Source: Rhipicephalus microplus (taxonomy: Eukaryota; Arthropoda; Arachnida; Ixodida; Ixodidae). From it: DNA of 64,000 nt. Of the stretch, positions 12,491 through 25,406 are shown piece after piece; positions within the stretch are counted from its first letter, which is position 1, and the number at the start of each line of letters is the position of its first letter. The stretch spans positions 203,623,601-203,687,600 of the forward strand of contig NC_134701.1 in NCBI RefSeq assembly GCF_043290135.1, given 5' to 3'. The position numbers were made by a program, and so were the translations under genes. A model generated the notes under the pieces. The model saw nothing but the letters and a program-made list of their open reading frames with translations, was not told the origin of the DNA and ran no database searches.

Positions 12491-12900
12491 CACAGCCTTC
12501 TAGATTTGCCTTGCCTGCCGGATAAGCGCGAGACGAGCCGTCATCTATGACAGCGCAACCTACGTAGACGTAAGGGTCTTTGTACTTGGCCTTTAAGATC
12601 AGCAATTTTGGCGTTTGCTAATTTTCGAGGCTATGCCTTGTATTGAAAGGGTTGCCTGCTGAATGAGCACAAAATGCCTGCCATCTATGGCGGTGTCACT
12701 TACGCAGGATTGATTATAATTACGTTTACGCCTCTTTAAAACTTTTTGCGTTGTTTTTGTCGCATATAGGCTCCAAAAAACGTAAAAGCTCTTTTGAAAA
12801 CACCCCTACTTAAGTGGCGCCACCACCATAGTTCCGACGACAGTCGCTTCCCAAGTGACCACCGATAATCCGGCAGGCAAGAGAAATCTAGGAGGCTGTG
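12491..12900. repeat. Inverted pair of 35-bp blocks
   Basis: 12491-12525 (CACAGCCTTCTAGATTTGCC, then CTTGCCTGCCGGAT) recurs inverted at 12866-12900 with about three mismatches. The arms are 340 bp apart. The spacer has two further related phrases (GTCATCTATGACAGCG and GCCATCTATGGCGGTG). It could be two oppositely oriented fragments of one dispersed repeat or the ends of a fold-back element. Confidence 0.6.
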
Positions 12901-13701
12901 TTGCAGCCAAGGCCCCAGGAGTTAGCGTTGGCAACTGGCAGAGTGGAGGCCACTTTATAGTCACGTGATCAAAAATGCAGCGCCCAGGCGTGGCGCGCGC
13001 AAAATATTCATATTTTACCACTTAAGTTCTTAACCTCATAGGTAAATCGAAGGGAAGTCGGATATTTTTCGGGAACTTATGCAGGTATGAAAAAAAAAAC
13101 AAGATGAAACCCTTTATTGGACAGCAGACAACTTAGTAGGCGTGCACGATTGGCTTAATGGCAACTCTGCTTGGGGTAGATGAGGAAAGATGAATAGAGA
13201 GAGGTACTAAAAAATGAAGTAATAAAGTTGGAGAAAAAACTAAACTTGTTAAGCTGACCAATAAAACCCTGATATGAAGGTAAATGTTGCTTGAGGTACT
13301 CCGTAGTTTTGAACCTTTTTGGTTTATCGGTTTGATGCTGTACAAATGGATCCTGTCACATCCACACCACTCTTAAAGTGTTGCTTATTGGAATCTTGTT
13401 TTCCATTCTCGCAGATGTTCATTAGCGTGCACAGCGTTCTTAGTTAGGGGGAGCAATCTCCTCTATTTAGGGGCAATAAAGATGTTAGGGCAGACTTGGC
13501 GCTACTTATATAGATGTGAAGGGGTGTGTGAGGAGGGGGTGAACTTTGCCACTTTCCTCTCCGGCCTGTCCACGCCTATGCTACATTCAATTTTACGTCA
13601 CTGCCAAGAAAATGAGTGCGTGAATCACCAACCTTTCATGAACAGTGGAATCATAAATTACGTTGTTTGACAGAAATAACCACCCCTTTCATTGAAAAAA
13701 A

Positions 13702-13992
13702 ATGAAAGCAGAACTAATAAAATTGCCTATTCTGATGCTATCTTCTTTACATGTCGGTTATTGTGAATATTCGCAAGGAGTCTTGGGTTGTAGAGTTGAC
13801 GATGTCGGAAAGCTGACATGGAAGGCTGTGGGATGTGGATTCCACTCGTGTCTTAGAAATTTAGCTGTTCTCCTTCTTGTTTACAAAAGGAGCTTGCAAC
13901 AAGGTGGAGAAAGAATGCATTCACAACAAAACATACTTGACTCGGGGGTGCTTTCGGTTCCCAGAGACGGCTTTAAAAAGATAACACTCTGA
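13702..13992 (+). CDS. Possible secreted-peptide ORF, unrecognised
   Basis: The frame starts MKAELIKLPILMLSS, which resembles a short signal sequence. It is followed by a cysteine-containing segment with VGCGFHSC at residues 42-49; the remainder is low-value sequence. A weak acceptor-like AG precedes the block encoding RVDDVGKLTW, so only that part could be an exon. The spacing is loosely reminiscent of small secreted tick families, but I cannot assign it. Chance ORF is the default explanation. Confidence 0.15.
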   Translation: MKAELIKLPILMLSSLHVGYCEYSQGVLGCRVDDVGKLTWKAVGCGFHSCLRNLAVLLLVYKRSLQQGGERMHSQQNILDSGVLSVPRDGFKKITL

Positions 13993-14320
13993 GCGCAAAC
14001 ACATTTAGCCTCACAAAATATTTGCATTCACATAAGCTGATACGAGCAGCTGAGAAATACATGATCGGCAGGCAGTCATGTTTTATTATCCCCCGTTAAG
14101 GAAATTACCCGGGGATCCCGTATACATTTAAGTTTTAGGGGTATAAGTTGAAATGTCACTCAAGTGGAAGCTCTGGTGTTGGCATAGATGTTGTTTCGAG
14201 CGTAATATTGGCGTTGTTCCCGAGATAGTTTGAAGTAATTTATTACACAAAGAGAACTCTGGTATTAGTGGGGATGAAAAGAAAGCATGCAAACGGGCAC
14301 AACTCCTTGCGTGCTGACGT

Positions 14321-14555
14321 TGATTTGTGGAGTTTAACGTCCCAAAACCACCATATGATTATGAGAGACGCCGTAGTGGAGGGCTCCGGAAATTTCGCCC
14401 ACCTGGGGTTCTTTAACGTGCACCCAAATCTGAGTACACGGGACTACAATATTTCCGCCTCCATCAAAAATGCAGCCGCCACAGCCGGTATTTGATCCCG
14501 CGACCTGCGGCTGAGCAGTCGAGTACCTTAGCCACTAGACCACCGTGGCGGTGCA
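14321..14555 (-). mobile_element. tRNA-derived SINE (Ruka-like), full length, minus strand
   Basis: Read in reverse it has the same head, CCGGAGCCCTCCACTACGG body and tail as the 11.6-kb copy. TSDs TTGCGTGCTGACGT (14307-14320) and TTGCGTGGCGACGT (14556-14569) differ at two positions, so this insertion is older than the 11.6-kb one. It lies directly against the gag remnant that starts around 14570. Confidence 0.9.
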
Positions 14556-14569
14556 TTGCGTGGCGACGT

Positions 14570-15390
14570 CTACTTGTGAAGACATCCATCTGTCACGTGC
14601 TCCTGCTGCAGGCGGGAACGTTGTACGCCTCGTGCGACGCAAAATTGAAGTGGCAGCTCCAGTCCCCATGCAAGATTGTGGCCATGACGATTCCCACACG
14701 ATTTCTGTATTAGAGACCATCGTACACGAGGAGATCGTTAACACCGGACTCACGACGCCCTGCTCTGTGAACAGACCAGAATACCGTCCACCCTGTCCCC
14801 ATGATCTGCTCCGAAACTCGTACGTTCGTCCTTGGTACTTGGTACGTTCGTCCTTGGTACCCGGTGGAATGGCGAACCCATGACGACAGGCCAATTTGCT
14901 TCTGTTGTGGACACGTCGGTCATATTTCCTGCCACTGCCAGCCTGGTCCAACTTTTTCAACAATCTGTCTTCTCCCGTTAGTTCCTGAATTCCCACCCAC
15001 GAACACAATGCTGCTGCATCATCGACACCCCTATGACTGCACCGCTCTCCTTCGCCGTAAGTTCGCCTGTCTCTCACTCAGCGTCTTCATTTCCCTTCAC
15101 CCTCCTTCTCCCACCACTTTTCGGGAAACTAACGGGAACAACTCCTAGAGGTGAGCCTGCCATGACGATCCGACCAAAAATCCTTCTGCTTACAGTACCT
15201 GGACAAAACTACCTCATCAAAGTAGATGTCGACGGCGCACCTGCCATAGCACTAGTCGATACCGGTGCTCACGTGTCATTTGTGAGCTCGAACCTCCATG
15301 CATGACTACGGAGGGTTCTCATTCCAGCTCAGATCACTGTACTCTATGTAGCTGGTAGTGCGACTCCAGTGCGACTGCGATGGTGTGCCT
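14570..15390 (+). pseudogene. Gypsy-type LTR retrotransposon remnant: gag zinc knuckle and protease
   Basis: Broken frames give a gag C-terminal part: LETIVHEEI in frame 1 near 14713, then a CCHC zinc knuckle at 14897-14938 (CFCCGHVGHISCHC, pattern CX2CX4HX4C). An aspartic protease follows with ALVDTGAHVSFVS at 15249-15287, in another frame; its continuation passes a stop near 15303. The knuckle would bind the RNA genome and the protease would cleave the polyprotein. No reverse transcriptase, integrase or LTR is visible next to it. A 22-bp tandem duplication at 14820-14863 shifts the gag frame. The element is dead. Confidence 0.8.
14820..14863. repeat. 22-bp tandem duplication inside gag
   Basis: TACGTTCGTCCTTGGTAC occurs twice in direct succession with a 22-bp period. 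Because 22 is not a multiple of three, the reading frame changes from frame 1 to frame 2 exactly here. Confidence 0.85.
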
Positions 15391-17680
15391 TCGGTCGACG
15401 GAGGGCCATTGCGATGAAATCAACCTAGTCTGGAAGCGTGCCGTCGAAGCCGAAAGAGAAAGCCTCACACAGCTTGAAAGAGCATTTCAAGACAGAGTCG
15501 GGATATTTATTTTGCAACCTACAACTTTGATTTCAGAGCAGTTGGCACGTGCGCTATTTCGGGAATCACTGGCGGGTGACTCGTATTCCAATTTACGTGA
15601 TGCGCTTTCAATGCGAAGAGACTGTGGAGAAAGAGCATCTCTCCTATGAGGAGCCGTATTTTCTCACACCAGCGTTCTATAGCGTTACGCCACACCGGAT
15701 CCTAAAAAAATTAGCTGTCAGCCGCATGTCTTATAGATTGAATTTTTTTTCGCATTCTTTGCTTTGCCTTAACAGTGAAACTACGACTTTTTTCTCTTTC
15801 AGCAATTCTTTGTCCTTGTTTTTCCGTTCTCACTATTTTTATGATCGGCTTTGCTCTCCACTTTCTTTCTTTTCTTCCTCTTCACGTTAAGCTCTTCCCT
15901 CCTCAAACTCGCTTCACACTTTAACCCATCATATATGATACCATACAAGCCAATTCAAAGCTGTGCCTCCGTGCCTACAAATAGCCGAGTAGATAAGATG
16001 CTCGCCATTAGGTCGCGTGTCCACCAACTCATGAGAATATTTCTATCACAAGGTATTCTATTTCTGCATAAAATTTTTTGTCATTCTATTCCTTATTCTA
16101 CCTCATTCCTGCCCTCCTCTTCAGCTTCCCACCTCTTATTTTATTTGTACTTCCTTCTTGCCATAAGCTGGAGATTTCAGCGTGCAGGCACTGGAAGCAA
16201 GAAAGCTGAAGAAGACGATGAAGAGGAATAGAGCTTCAAGAAATTGCGTGCCCGTTTATAACAATAAGCTATGAATGGCTAAGCTAGAACTGCTTATCTG
16301 TCAAGAAACCTTTGCAGCTCTATGAAGAAAAAGATGTGTTTTTCTTAATTGTTCAAAGCATTAGTAGTAAGTTTTTTCTATCACGTCAATGAGTGTCTAG
16401 CATCCAACGATGAAAAAGCAAGAAACAGCCAAGCCGATGAAAGAAAGAACAACCAGAAAGAGCAATCTAGCAAGCAAGCTGCAGAGTAGATTAGAATATT
16501 ACCTAGAAACCGTGGCAAGCGCCCTTGGACGTATCGTCTACGAACTGGGTAGTTTTAAAATAACACTGCTGAATTTTATGCTAAATTTTCTAGCAAGGCA
16601 CCTCTTCGTTTACTGTTTCTTCTTTTTCCTTATGTTGGTGTTCCAGTTCTTTTAGGTCAGTAGCACATCATATTTGCAACATCTCATGATGTATTCATTC
16701 CATTATAAACTCATCTAAGTATGAAAGATTCTTAAAAAGAAGAGACTCACTAGCACATCACTGACGTCAAAACATAAATGATGAACGCTTGTGTGTGCCT
16801 GGTTTTCCTTCGTGCATGTTGTTCCCGTGCATTCCTTACTTTATAATCACTGGCGCCTCCTAAACTTTAGAATAAAAACAATAAAACATATGAACCCAAT
16901 CAAAATTCAAGAGATTTATTAAAACTCTGGCAGTACATATGTTAGGAAAGGATGACAAAGTGGTTCACCGATGCGTATCGAATGAATGTGGCCCTTGAGG
17001 ATGTGGTGTGTTCGAGTCGCGAGGTGAAGTCGGAGTGCCGCTGAATAACCAATAATGTGGTGTTGTTAGAGAACCCGCTGGGAGCACTTGTTTCTTGTGC
17101 GATGCCTCCCGTCGAAGAAACCAAATGAAGAATAAAACTCATGGCATGGCCAATTTTTCTCCAGGCGTGGGTAAAAGAGACGATTGCTAAAGTTTAAACT
17201 TCTCCTTTTGTTGGGTCATTTCCTTAAGTTATAGTTTTTCCTGAGAGAAGTCTTCTACGTCCCGCCATTCCACAGAAGAGATTAATATGTGCATCGGAAA
17301 TTAAAAGATGTTGAGCGTCCCTATAACACACCTCAGTTGGACAAAATTTTCGAACAATTCGTTTTTCAGTTCTAAATCTACGTGGCGTAGAAAAACATAC
17401 ATAAACTTTTGTGGTTCGATCTGCTAATTAAAGTCGCGCGTAATAAGTATACTACCCAAAGGCTCTATTTCTTTAGAGGGCCAATTGTGTAGAGAAGTTC
17501 GTAGAGCTATCACTAGTAGAATGATAGTTCTACCAATCGATTTCGATTCGTGGTTTTAAGGAAAAGCTGCGTACGTGACTAACATGCCTTTGGAGCAAAT
17601 TGGTGGTTGGGATATTCTAAAATTATTCTGACTTGAACTATATTCAGAAAAAGCTCTGTACAGAACCAATAACCTGCTAT
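15391..17680. other. Unique, partly pyrimidine-rich stretch
   Basis: No domain recognised. GGAGCCGTATTTTCTCACAC at 15652-15671 resembles phrases near 25050 and 39140 and may be a short shared repeat end. The stretch 15780-16150 is T/C-rich. Confidence 0.4.
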
Positions 17681-17726
17681 AGTAAACGCGAAGCATTTCT
17701 TAGAAAACTTCGGCGACTTTCAGCGC

Positions 17727-17890
<164 letters not shown>

Positions 17891-18599
17891 TGCCGCCTAT
17901 GGCTTTTAGCTCTCCTGGTCATTTCAATAATGGTATCGATACCAAAGTTGGTATGGCATAACATGACTGTATGGCGAGCATATGTGATAAGTCATAACAT
18001 GAAAATCTTGACATGTATGTAATGAATTTCATGACTTACATTTTATGGTCTTGCTACTTTTGCGGTGGTTTCGTTCACATGACATGTTGCAAAACTGGGA
18101 TGGTATGACATGACTGCATTTCGAACACAACAAAGGAACCATAACGTGAAACTTGTTAGATGCGCATTATATAAAAACATGACTGCATGCGCTCGTGGTC
18201 ATTTCACTAGCGTCATATATACCAAATTTAGTATTACAGTACGTGAATGGATGACGAAAATATGTGACTGGTGCAAACATGATAAACATGAGACACGTGT
18301 CATGTAACAACATGACTACATGCTACGCTCATGATGCGCTCACGACCGCTTCACTAGCTTCGCATGTACCGAATTTGGTATTACGTGACGCGAACGGACA
18401 ACATAGGTAGATGACACGTCCAAACATGATAATCTTGACATGCGTGTCATGCAACAACATTACATATGCCACTAACGTATGCTCAATTTGGTATTACATC
18501 ACTGGAATGAATGACGAAGGTAGGTGACTGGTGCAAACATGATAATCATGAGATGCGTGTCATGTAAGAACAAGACTACATGCCACACTCAATGCGCCA

Positions 18600-18960
18600 A
18601 TACAGTGAACGTGACCCGGCGCGCGTGTGCGCCGGCGTTCATTTCATCGCGGCGCCGATCTGCCGGCGCTGGGTTGCTTTGACGCATGCGCTTATGAGCC
18701 CGCCCGGCGTCCCTCCGTCACGAAAGAAGGCAGACGCGGTGCTTTCCGGGTAACGTCGTCGGCGCGAATTGCAGCATGTCGCATTTCCTGCTTGTTTGCC
18801 CCAGGCCACGCCGACGGACGCTGGTCGCTCCGATCACTCCTGGCGTCAAACTATAGTGCTCGTGTTTTGCTGGCGTAGCCTTACTGCACCCAGTGAGCGC
18901 GCGCGTCAACGTTTCGTCGGAGTATATTGGGCTCTTGATGATGCGCTCGCCACCGTTTCG
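18600..18960 (+). repeat. GC-rich block of the satellite composite
   Basis: CGGCGCGCGTGTGCGCCGGC and GTTGCTTTGACGCATGCGC, followed by CCGTCACGAAAGAAGGCAGA and AGCATGTCGCATTTCC. The block recurs with the same order at 63585-63960. The local GC content is far above that of the flanks. Confidence 0.75.
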
Positions 18961-19210
18961 GTAGCTTTCCATATACCATATTTGGTATTACAGGACGTTA
19001 ATGGAGACGATTGTAAGTGACTAGTGAAAACATGATAATCATGAGATGCGTGTCATGTAACATGACTACATCTAAGGCTCATTATGCGGTCGCGGCCGTA
19101 TTGCTAACTTCATATATACCAAATTTAATATTACATGACACGAATGGACGACGAAAGTAAACGACTCGTCAAAACATGTTAATCGTTATATGCGTGTCAT
19201 ATGCGTGTCA

Positions 19211-19768
19211 TTCCGTCATATGTTATCAATCCACTTCACAAACTTCGCTGATTATATGGCTTTCCACAGCGCAAGGATCAATTTTGTAGAACTTTTTCAC
19301 CCGACACCATCATCAAAGCAAATCCCTCGTATGCTACGTCAGATGAGCTATTTCTGGCTGGCAGTTATCCCGCCTATCGCTTTTTTTCCTCGCGCAGTAA
19401 ATTCACCCCGCTGTATTGCCGCTATGAAATGTAAGGTTTCTTTTTTCTTCATCGCGCATGGTATTATTTTTATTTTGTGAAACATGAACTCATTTTAACA
19501 TTGTTGCAGCTGTGAAATTTAACCGCTCCCTTCTTGTGCTCAATAAACGCACAGTTTCGCCTACTGTTGGCATGCGTGCGTCACCTTTAGATGTAAATAC
19601 GTATCTTTTGTGCTTTCTCTTTATTATATTGCAATTGTATCTTTCCTCATGTATCTTTGTTACACTATATGTATATGTACATGTATCTGGTGTATCACTC
19701 CCCTTACTTATTGCCCCCACTCCTGGGGCATGTATGTTACGTTGAAATAAATAAATAAATAAAGTTAA
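19211..19768 (+). mobile_element. LINE 3' end (CR1/Jockey-like) inserted in the satellite
   Basis: The segment interrupts the satellite, which resumes at about 19775. It ends with a stem-loop TGCCCCCACTCCTGGGGCA (19710-19728) followed by GAAATAAATAAATAAATAAA, the layout of many CR1/L2/Jockey-type 3' ends. An upstream phrase FFPRAV resembles the conserved C-terminal region of such ORF2 proteins, but the frame is broken. I could not define TSDs. The clade is tentative. Confidence 0.5.
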
Positions 19769-19774
19769 TAAACC

Positions 19775-19925
19775 ATCACTTCATGCTACGCTGGTAGCAC
19801 GCTCGCGGCCGTTTTTCTAGCTCCACATATACCAAATGATGTATCAGATGACGTGAATAGGTGATGAAGGTAAATGACATGCCCAAACATCATATTCACG
19901 ACATGGAAGTCTTGTATGGCATAAT
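19775..19925 (+). repeat. Continuation of satellite composite copy 2
   Basis: CACGCTCGCGGCCGTTTTTC, then ATATACCAAATGATGTAT and GAATAGGTGATGAAGGTAAA match the 147-bp unit and show the array resuming after the LINE insertion. Confidence 0.75.
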
Positions 19926-20332
19926 TTACCTCCTCCTTGTAACATTATGCTCATTTTAAAGTGACATATCAACGCTCCTCATTCATGCTTCGCATATCAT
20001 CGATTCCCACTGTACATGAGATCTGCCAATTTTTTAAACATAATAAATCACGAAGAGAGACACCTGAATCACTGTCAAGCTCTTTGGCAAGAAAATAGCA
20101 TACTGCTCCTGACGCAGAAAAACAAATGACCTAGGGCACTGATATTCAATCTTGCTTTCCCGGTTCTTTTCCAGATTTAATAACACGAATTTGATTTGAA
20201 ATTGCTCCAAAACATCATTGTTTTAACGTCGTTACCAATTCAGTGTGTTTTCAAAACAAATGCGGAAAAATGGCTTTGACCAAGTTTATTTTAAAACCAG
20301 TTCTTCTTCGTTTTTCATGGCACTACCAGTCT

Positions 20333-20372
20333 GATTAAGTTTTCACCCCTGTGATTAAGTTTTCACCCCTGT
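20333..20372. repeat. 20-bp tandem duplication
   Basis: GATTAAGTTTTCACCCCTGT occurs twice in succession without mismatch, indicating a recent duplication. Confidence 0.9.
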
Positions 20373-21776
20373 GAAGAAATGCAGTACGCGACATACGGTT
20401 CCCGGGAAACAGAAGCACACATCTATCAAGTAGATACGGCACCCATTATTATTTTTCATATATATAAAGAAGTAGTTTCTAGCTTGTTTGAGGAACTTGA
20501 AGGTTGCGGACGAGACGCACGCGTTAAACGAGACGCGCAGGAATTGTTTTGATTGAGAAACGCTCCCCAACTTGAAAGCTATTTCGTGATTTCAAAAAGT
20601 ATGCGCATGAATGAGGACAGCTTTAACAGACGAGGTGACAAACTTTCTACAATAATCAATTCTGCTCTGTGTCATGTGTAACGCATTGTTCTTTCTGCCA
20701 TCAATATTATTTTATAGTGCAGGCTAACTACTTTGAACCGCCTTCGTGAGGTATGAATCATGTAGTTGAAAATATGCGCTAACCCAAATCACGCCTGATT
20801 CAACGACATATCTGCCATGAAGGTATAGCTCTAATGGCCACTAACTTTAACGTTGTGAAACACTTGTCTCATTATATTATATCTCTACAGACCTCAAGAA
20901 AAAACTAAGTTGCCTGCAACCAATCAACTTCATGCCCGAATGCTACGAAGTGGGCATGGCTAAAAGGAGCTCCTTTTTCCTAAAAAGTTGGTGTAATATG
21001 GGAAATGGAATAAATTTCTACCCCCCATTTTCGTTAGTACCATGTTACTGCTGTGATGAAGGCGGTGCTTTTTTTCTTAAACCAATTGCGTGAAAAAAAG
21101 AATGGGGTACGGAGGTATGGACCTTGGGAAGTTATGGGCAACATGTTCTGGTACACAGGTATTCTTCACTATTTAGTAGATTCTCCAGATTCACTTTTTT
21201 TTTCGAGGTCTACCTCACTATGATGTTCCGTATATAATGCCCAATCTGTTATTCTGAGCTGTGCGTTTTCTTTTCTTTTCTGCGCACAAGCGTAAACACT
21301 TCATTTGTTAAACCACTGCCGCAGAGTGTGTCTTCTCAAGCAGCGCCACGTACAAAAGCAAAGCCTGAAATGAGAAAAAGTTATAAAACAACGAATTGTT
21401 GCTTGTGAGCAAAAAAGAAGAGTGCGAGCAATTACATTGATGCATATGGCATTTGGTTGCACAGGCGAACACAAAAAACATCTCACTACATGACCTAGGA
21501 CAGATATATTTTCTTTAATACTGGAGTTCAAGGCTAGCGGGTCTAACACTTTATTTGCACGTGTAAGTGCCCCATTTGTCCGTCGCCGTCAAACAGCTTG
21601 TTAAACCATACTGGTTAACATCAATAGACTTTTTATAAGGCTACAAAAAGGAGCAACAATTTGATTCTTCACTACCACGTTTTCGAAGTCAAATGTCACT
21701 GTACTATTTTATTTGTCTGGCCCACACTCGCACCCTGAAAACTCTGCTGATGTCCACTCTACGCATCGGTGGAGAA

Positions 21777-21855
21777 GTTTGAATATATTCAAACTGCTAC
21801 TGTTGCTTCCTCTGACTTGACGTATACGTCAAGCTAGAAGAAGTAGCAGTAGCAG
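21777..21855. repeat. Adjacent palindromes: 18-bp perfect and 62-bp near-perfect
   Basis: GTTTGAATATATTCAAAC (21777-21794) is a perfect palindrome. It is followed, sharing one base, by a 62-bp inverted structure (21794-21855) with 31-base arms and no loop. The centre CTTGACGTATACGTCAAG is perfect; the outer arms pair CTGCTACTG with CAGTAGCAG. I count five mismatches in 31 positions. Confidence 0.9.
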
Positions 21856-22133
21856 ATTGCTAAGAAGCTTTTTGTGTTAGCAATATTAGCCTGGAATAGC
21901 CACAGCTATGATCCATACGGGCGTTATGTGCCACTGTCATTCAAATATTTTCAAGCCCCATCTTACTAATACTATTATTCAGGGTTAAGCTTATCGCTCC
22001 AATAAATATCACTGTATATAATTGGTTCGTCAGACCCCACAATATCTACACTTTTATTTTGAAGTTCTTTGCTTTATTAGAAAATAACAAGAATGCCTCG
22101 CACATTCATGCGAGTTCATTTTTGTATGTAAAG

Positions 22134-22830
22134 AAAAAAAACGCCAGGCTTGCGCGGAAGGCGCAGCACAGTCACAGCGAAAGCTATAAGAGCGGCCTTT
22201 CAGAGTCTTATTTAAACACTCATCGGATAACTTCTGCAAGCACGCTTGTTGGGTAGGAACTACGGCATAATTAATCAATATTTCTAGGTAGCAGTCCAGC
22301 ATTCGCTATGCTATCCTTTGTCATTCTTCTGAGAAGTGTGGTATCCGCTAAACACTTGCAAAGAACTTTGTGCTAATTATTCATGCAGTGGCTGACGACA
22401 ATGAGGAGTTATGCCTGAGGTGGGTATACGCCACAGTTAATAGGTGACCAAGAACAAGCTTTTGTAATGGGTTGGAGCATTCTACGACCCTCTCCTTACG
22501 CTATTCGCATTGTGTGACGTTTGATTGTTCTTTTGGTGTTCTAAAACGCTGTTTTTACTCACTCATATTACCGTGGTTCCTTTCCCGACATCGAGCCTGT
22601 TTAAGGCAAGTTTGCGAACAATTGCCAAGTGCCGGCGTGACTCAGTGGTAGAATACTGGTCTGGCACGCAGTGGACCTGGGATCCAGCCCAACTGTTTCT
22701 TTGGTGTTCTTTATTAGCTGAACTTTTTTTCTTTCGATAATCGTTACGGACAGCGGCGGCGGCGGCGGCGGATAATTACGGCGCCAAACGGGACCAGTGT
22801 TCTTATCTCATAACAGCTTTCTTTGTAAAA
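22134..22830 (+). repeat. Composite repeat DR-C, copy 1 (with tRNA-like core)
   Basis: It is collinear with 47757-48670. Shared phrases are GCGCAGCACAGTCACAGCGA, GTGGTATCCGCTAAACACTT, TTCTAAAACGCTGTTTTTAC and TTCCTTTCCCGACAT, then a tRNA-like core, a GGC-repeat and CATAACAGCTTTC. The inner ends contain CAGCGAAAGCT and AGCTTTC in inverted order, a possible terminal inverted repeat. The copy has no coding potential. It lacks the 221-bp insertion found in the second copy. Confidence 0.78.
22631..22695 (+). repeat. tRNA-Gly-like core of DR-C, degenerate
   Basis: GTGACTCAGTGGTAGAATAC and CTGGCACGCAGTGG resemble the D arm and anticodon arm of tRNA-Gly(GCC). The B box position reads GGGATCCAGCC and is corrupted. 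It is a SINE-like core rather than a tRNA gene. Confidence 0.6.

Positions 22831-24748
<1,918 letters not shown>

Positions 24749-24810
<62 letters not shown>
24749..24810. repeat. (TA)n microsatellite, second
   Basis: Uninterrupted TA run replacing the rest of the partial unit. Confidence 0.97.
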
Positions 24811-24812
<2 letters not shown>

Positions 24813-25261
24813 AAAGAATGTGCGAACCTTCGCGAACCTTCTCGCGGAGCGAACATCGCCTTTCCAGCTGCGCGAGCCGCCTGCGCGCGCGCTTATCTCT
24901 CCAGCAAGGGGGGGGGGGGGGGGGCTACTTATTGTGGCCGTGCTATCACGGCATCAATTAGCGCGTGCCTTGTGCCCTCACAGCAGGTGGGAGCTTTTAC
25001 GCGCTGTGCTTTCGATACGAAACAATGGTGTGAGAAGTCCAACTGGAGCGGCCGTGTTCTCTTACACTAGCGTTTTGTAGAGTTAGGTGTAATCAGATCT
25101 AAATGATTTGTCTGCCAGCCGCACTTCGTATATCAATGCCATCACTAAGCACGATTTGGTAAGGTCATATCTGCGCCACGAGAAACTAGGCTACTTAGCG
25201 AGTGTATGTTTCTTACGATTATTATTGCTCCTAAAAATGCTAGTCTTGCTTCGTAAAACAA
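24811..25261. other. GC-rich spacer with poly-G run
   Basis: It has a G run of about 17 (24908-24924) and a terminal phrase GTGTTCTCTTACACTAGC (25053-25070) that recurs near 39155 and, divergently, near 15660. It separates the outlying unit from the main array. Confidence 0.45.
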
Positions 25262-25406
25262 TAGAATATGGTCCTGGTTCCTGCTCACGGCAAGTTATCT
25301 TTATACCCACGTTTCTATTATCTTCACATTTGCATAAAATTTGTCTAATAACTTTCCCTAAACATTCCTTGACGTTATTGTCTGTTGGATCTCATTAATA
25401 TTGTGT

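Larger units (their letters stand above)
11886..14306. other. Mostly unique stretch with one inverted pair
   Basis: It contains the 35-bp inverted pair at 12491/12866 and a weak ORF at 13702-13992. Nothing else is recognised. The last bases (14307-14320) belong to the TSD of the next SINE. Confidence 0.45.
19926..22133. other. Unique AT-rich stretch with palindromes
   Basis: No gene recognised. It holds a 20-bp tandem duplication (20333-20372) and the palindromic block at 21777-21855. Confidence 0.45.

Noticed and set aside
14535..15077. 180-codon minus-strand ORF
   Set aside because: It is the antisense shadow of the gag remnant, whose plus strand carries a CCHC knuckle and protease motif.
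18627..19020. Three overlapping ORFs in the GC-rich block
   Set aside because: The block is a repeated component of the satellite composite, and frames are not conserved in the 63.6-kb copy.
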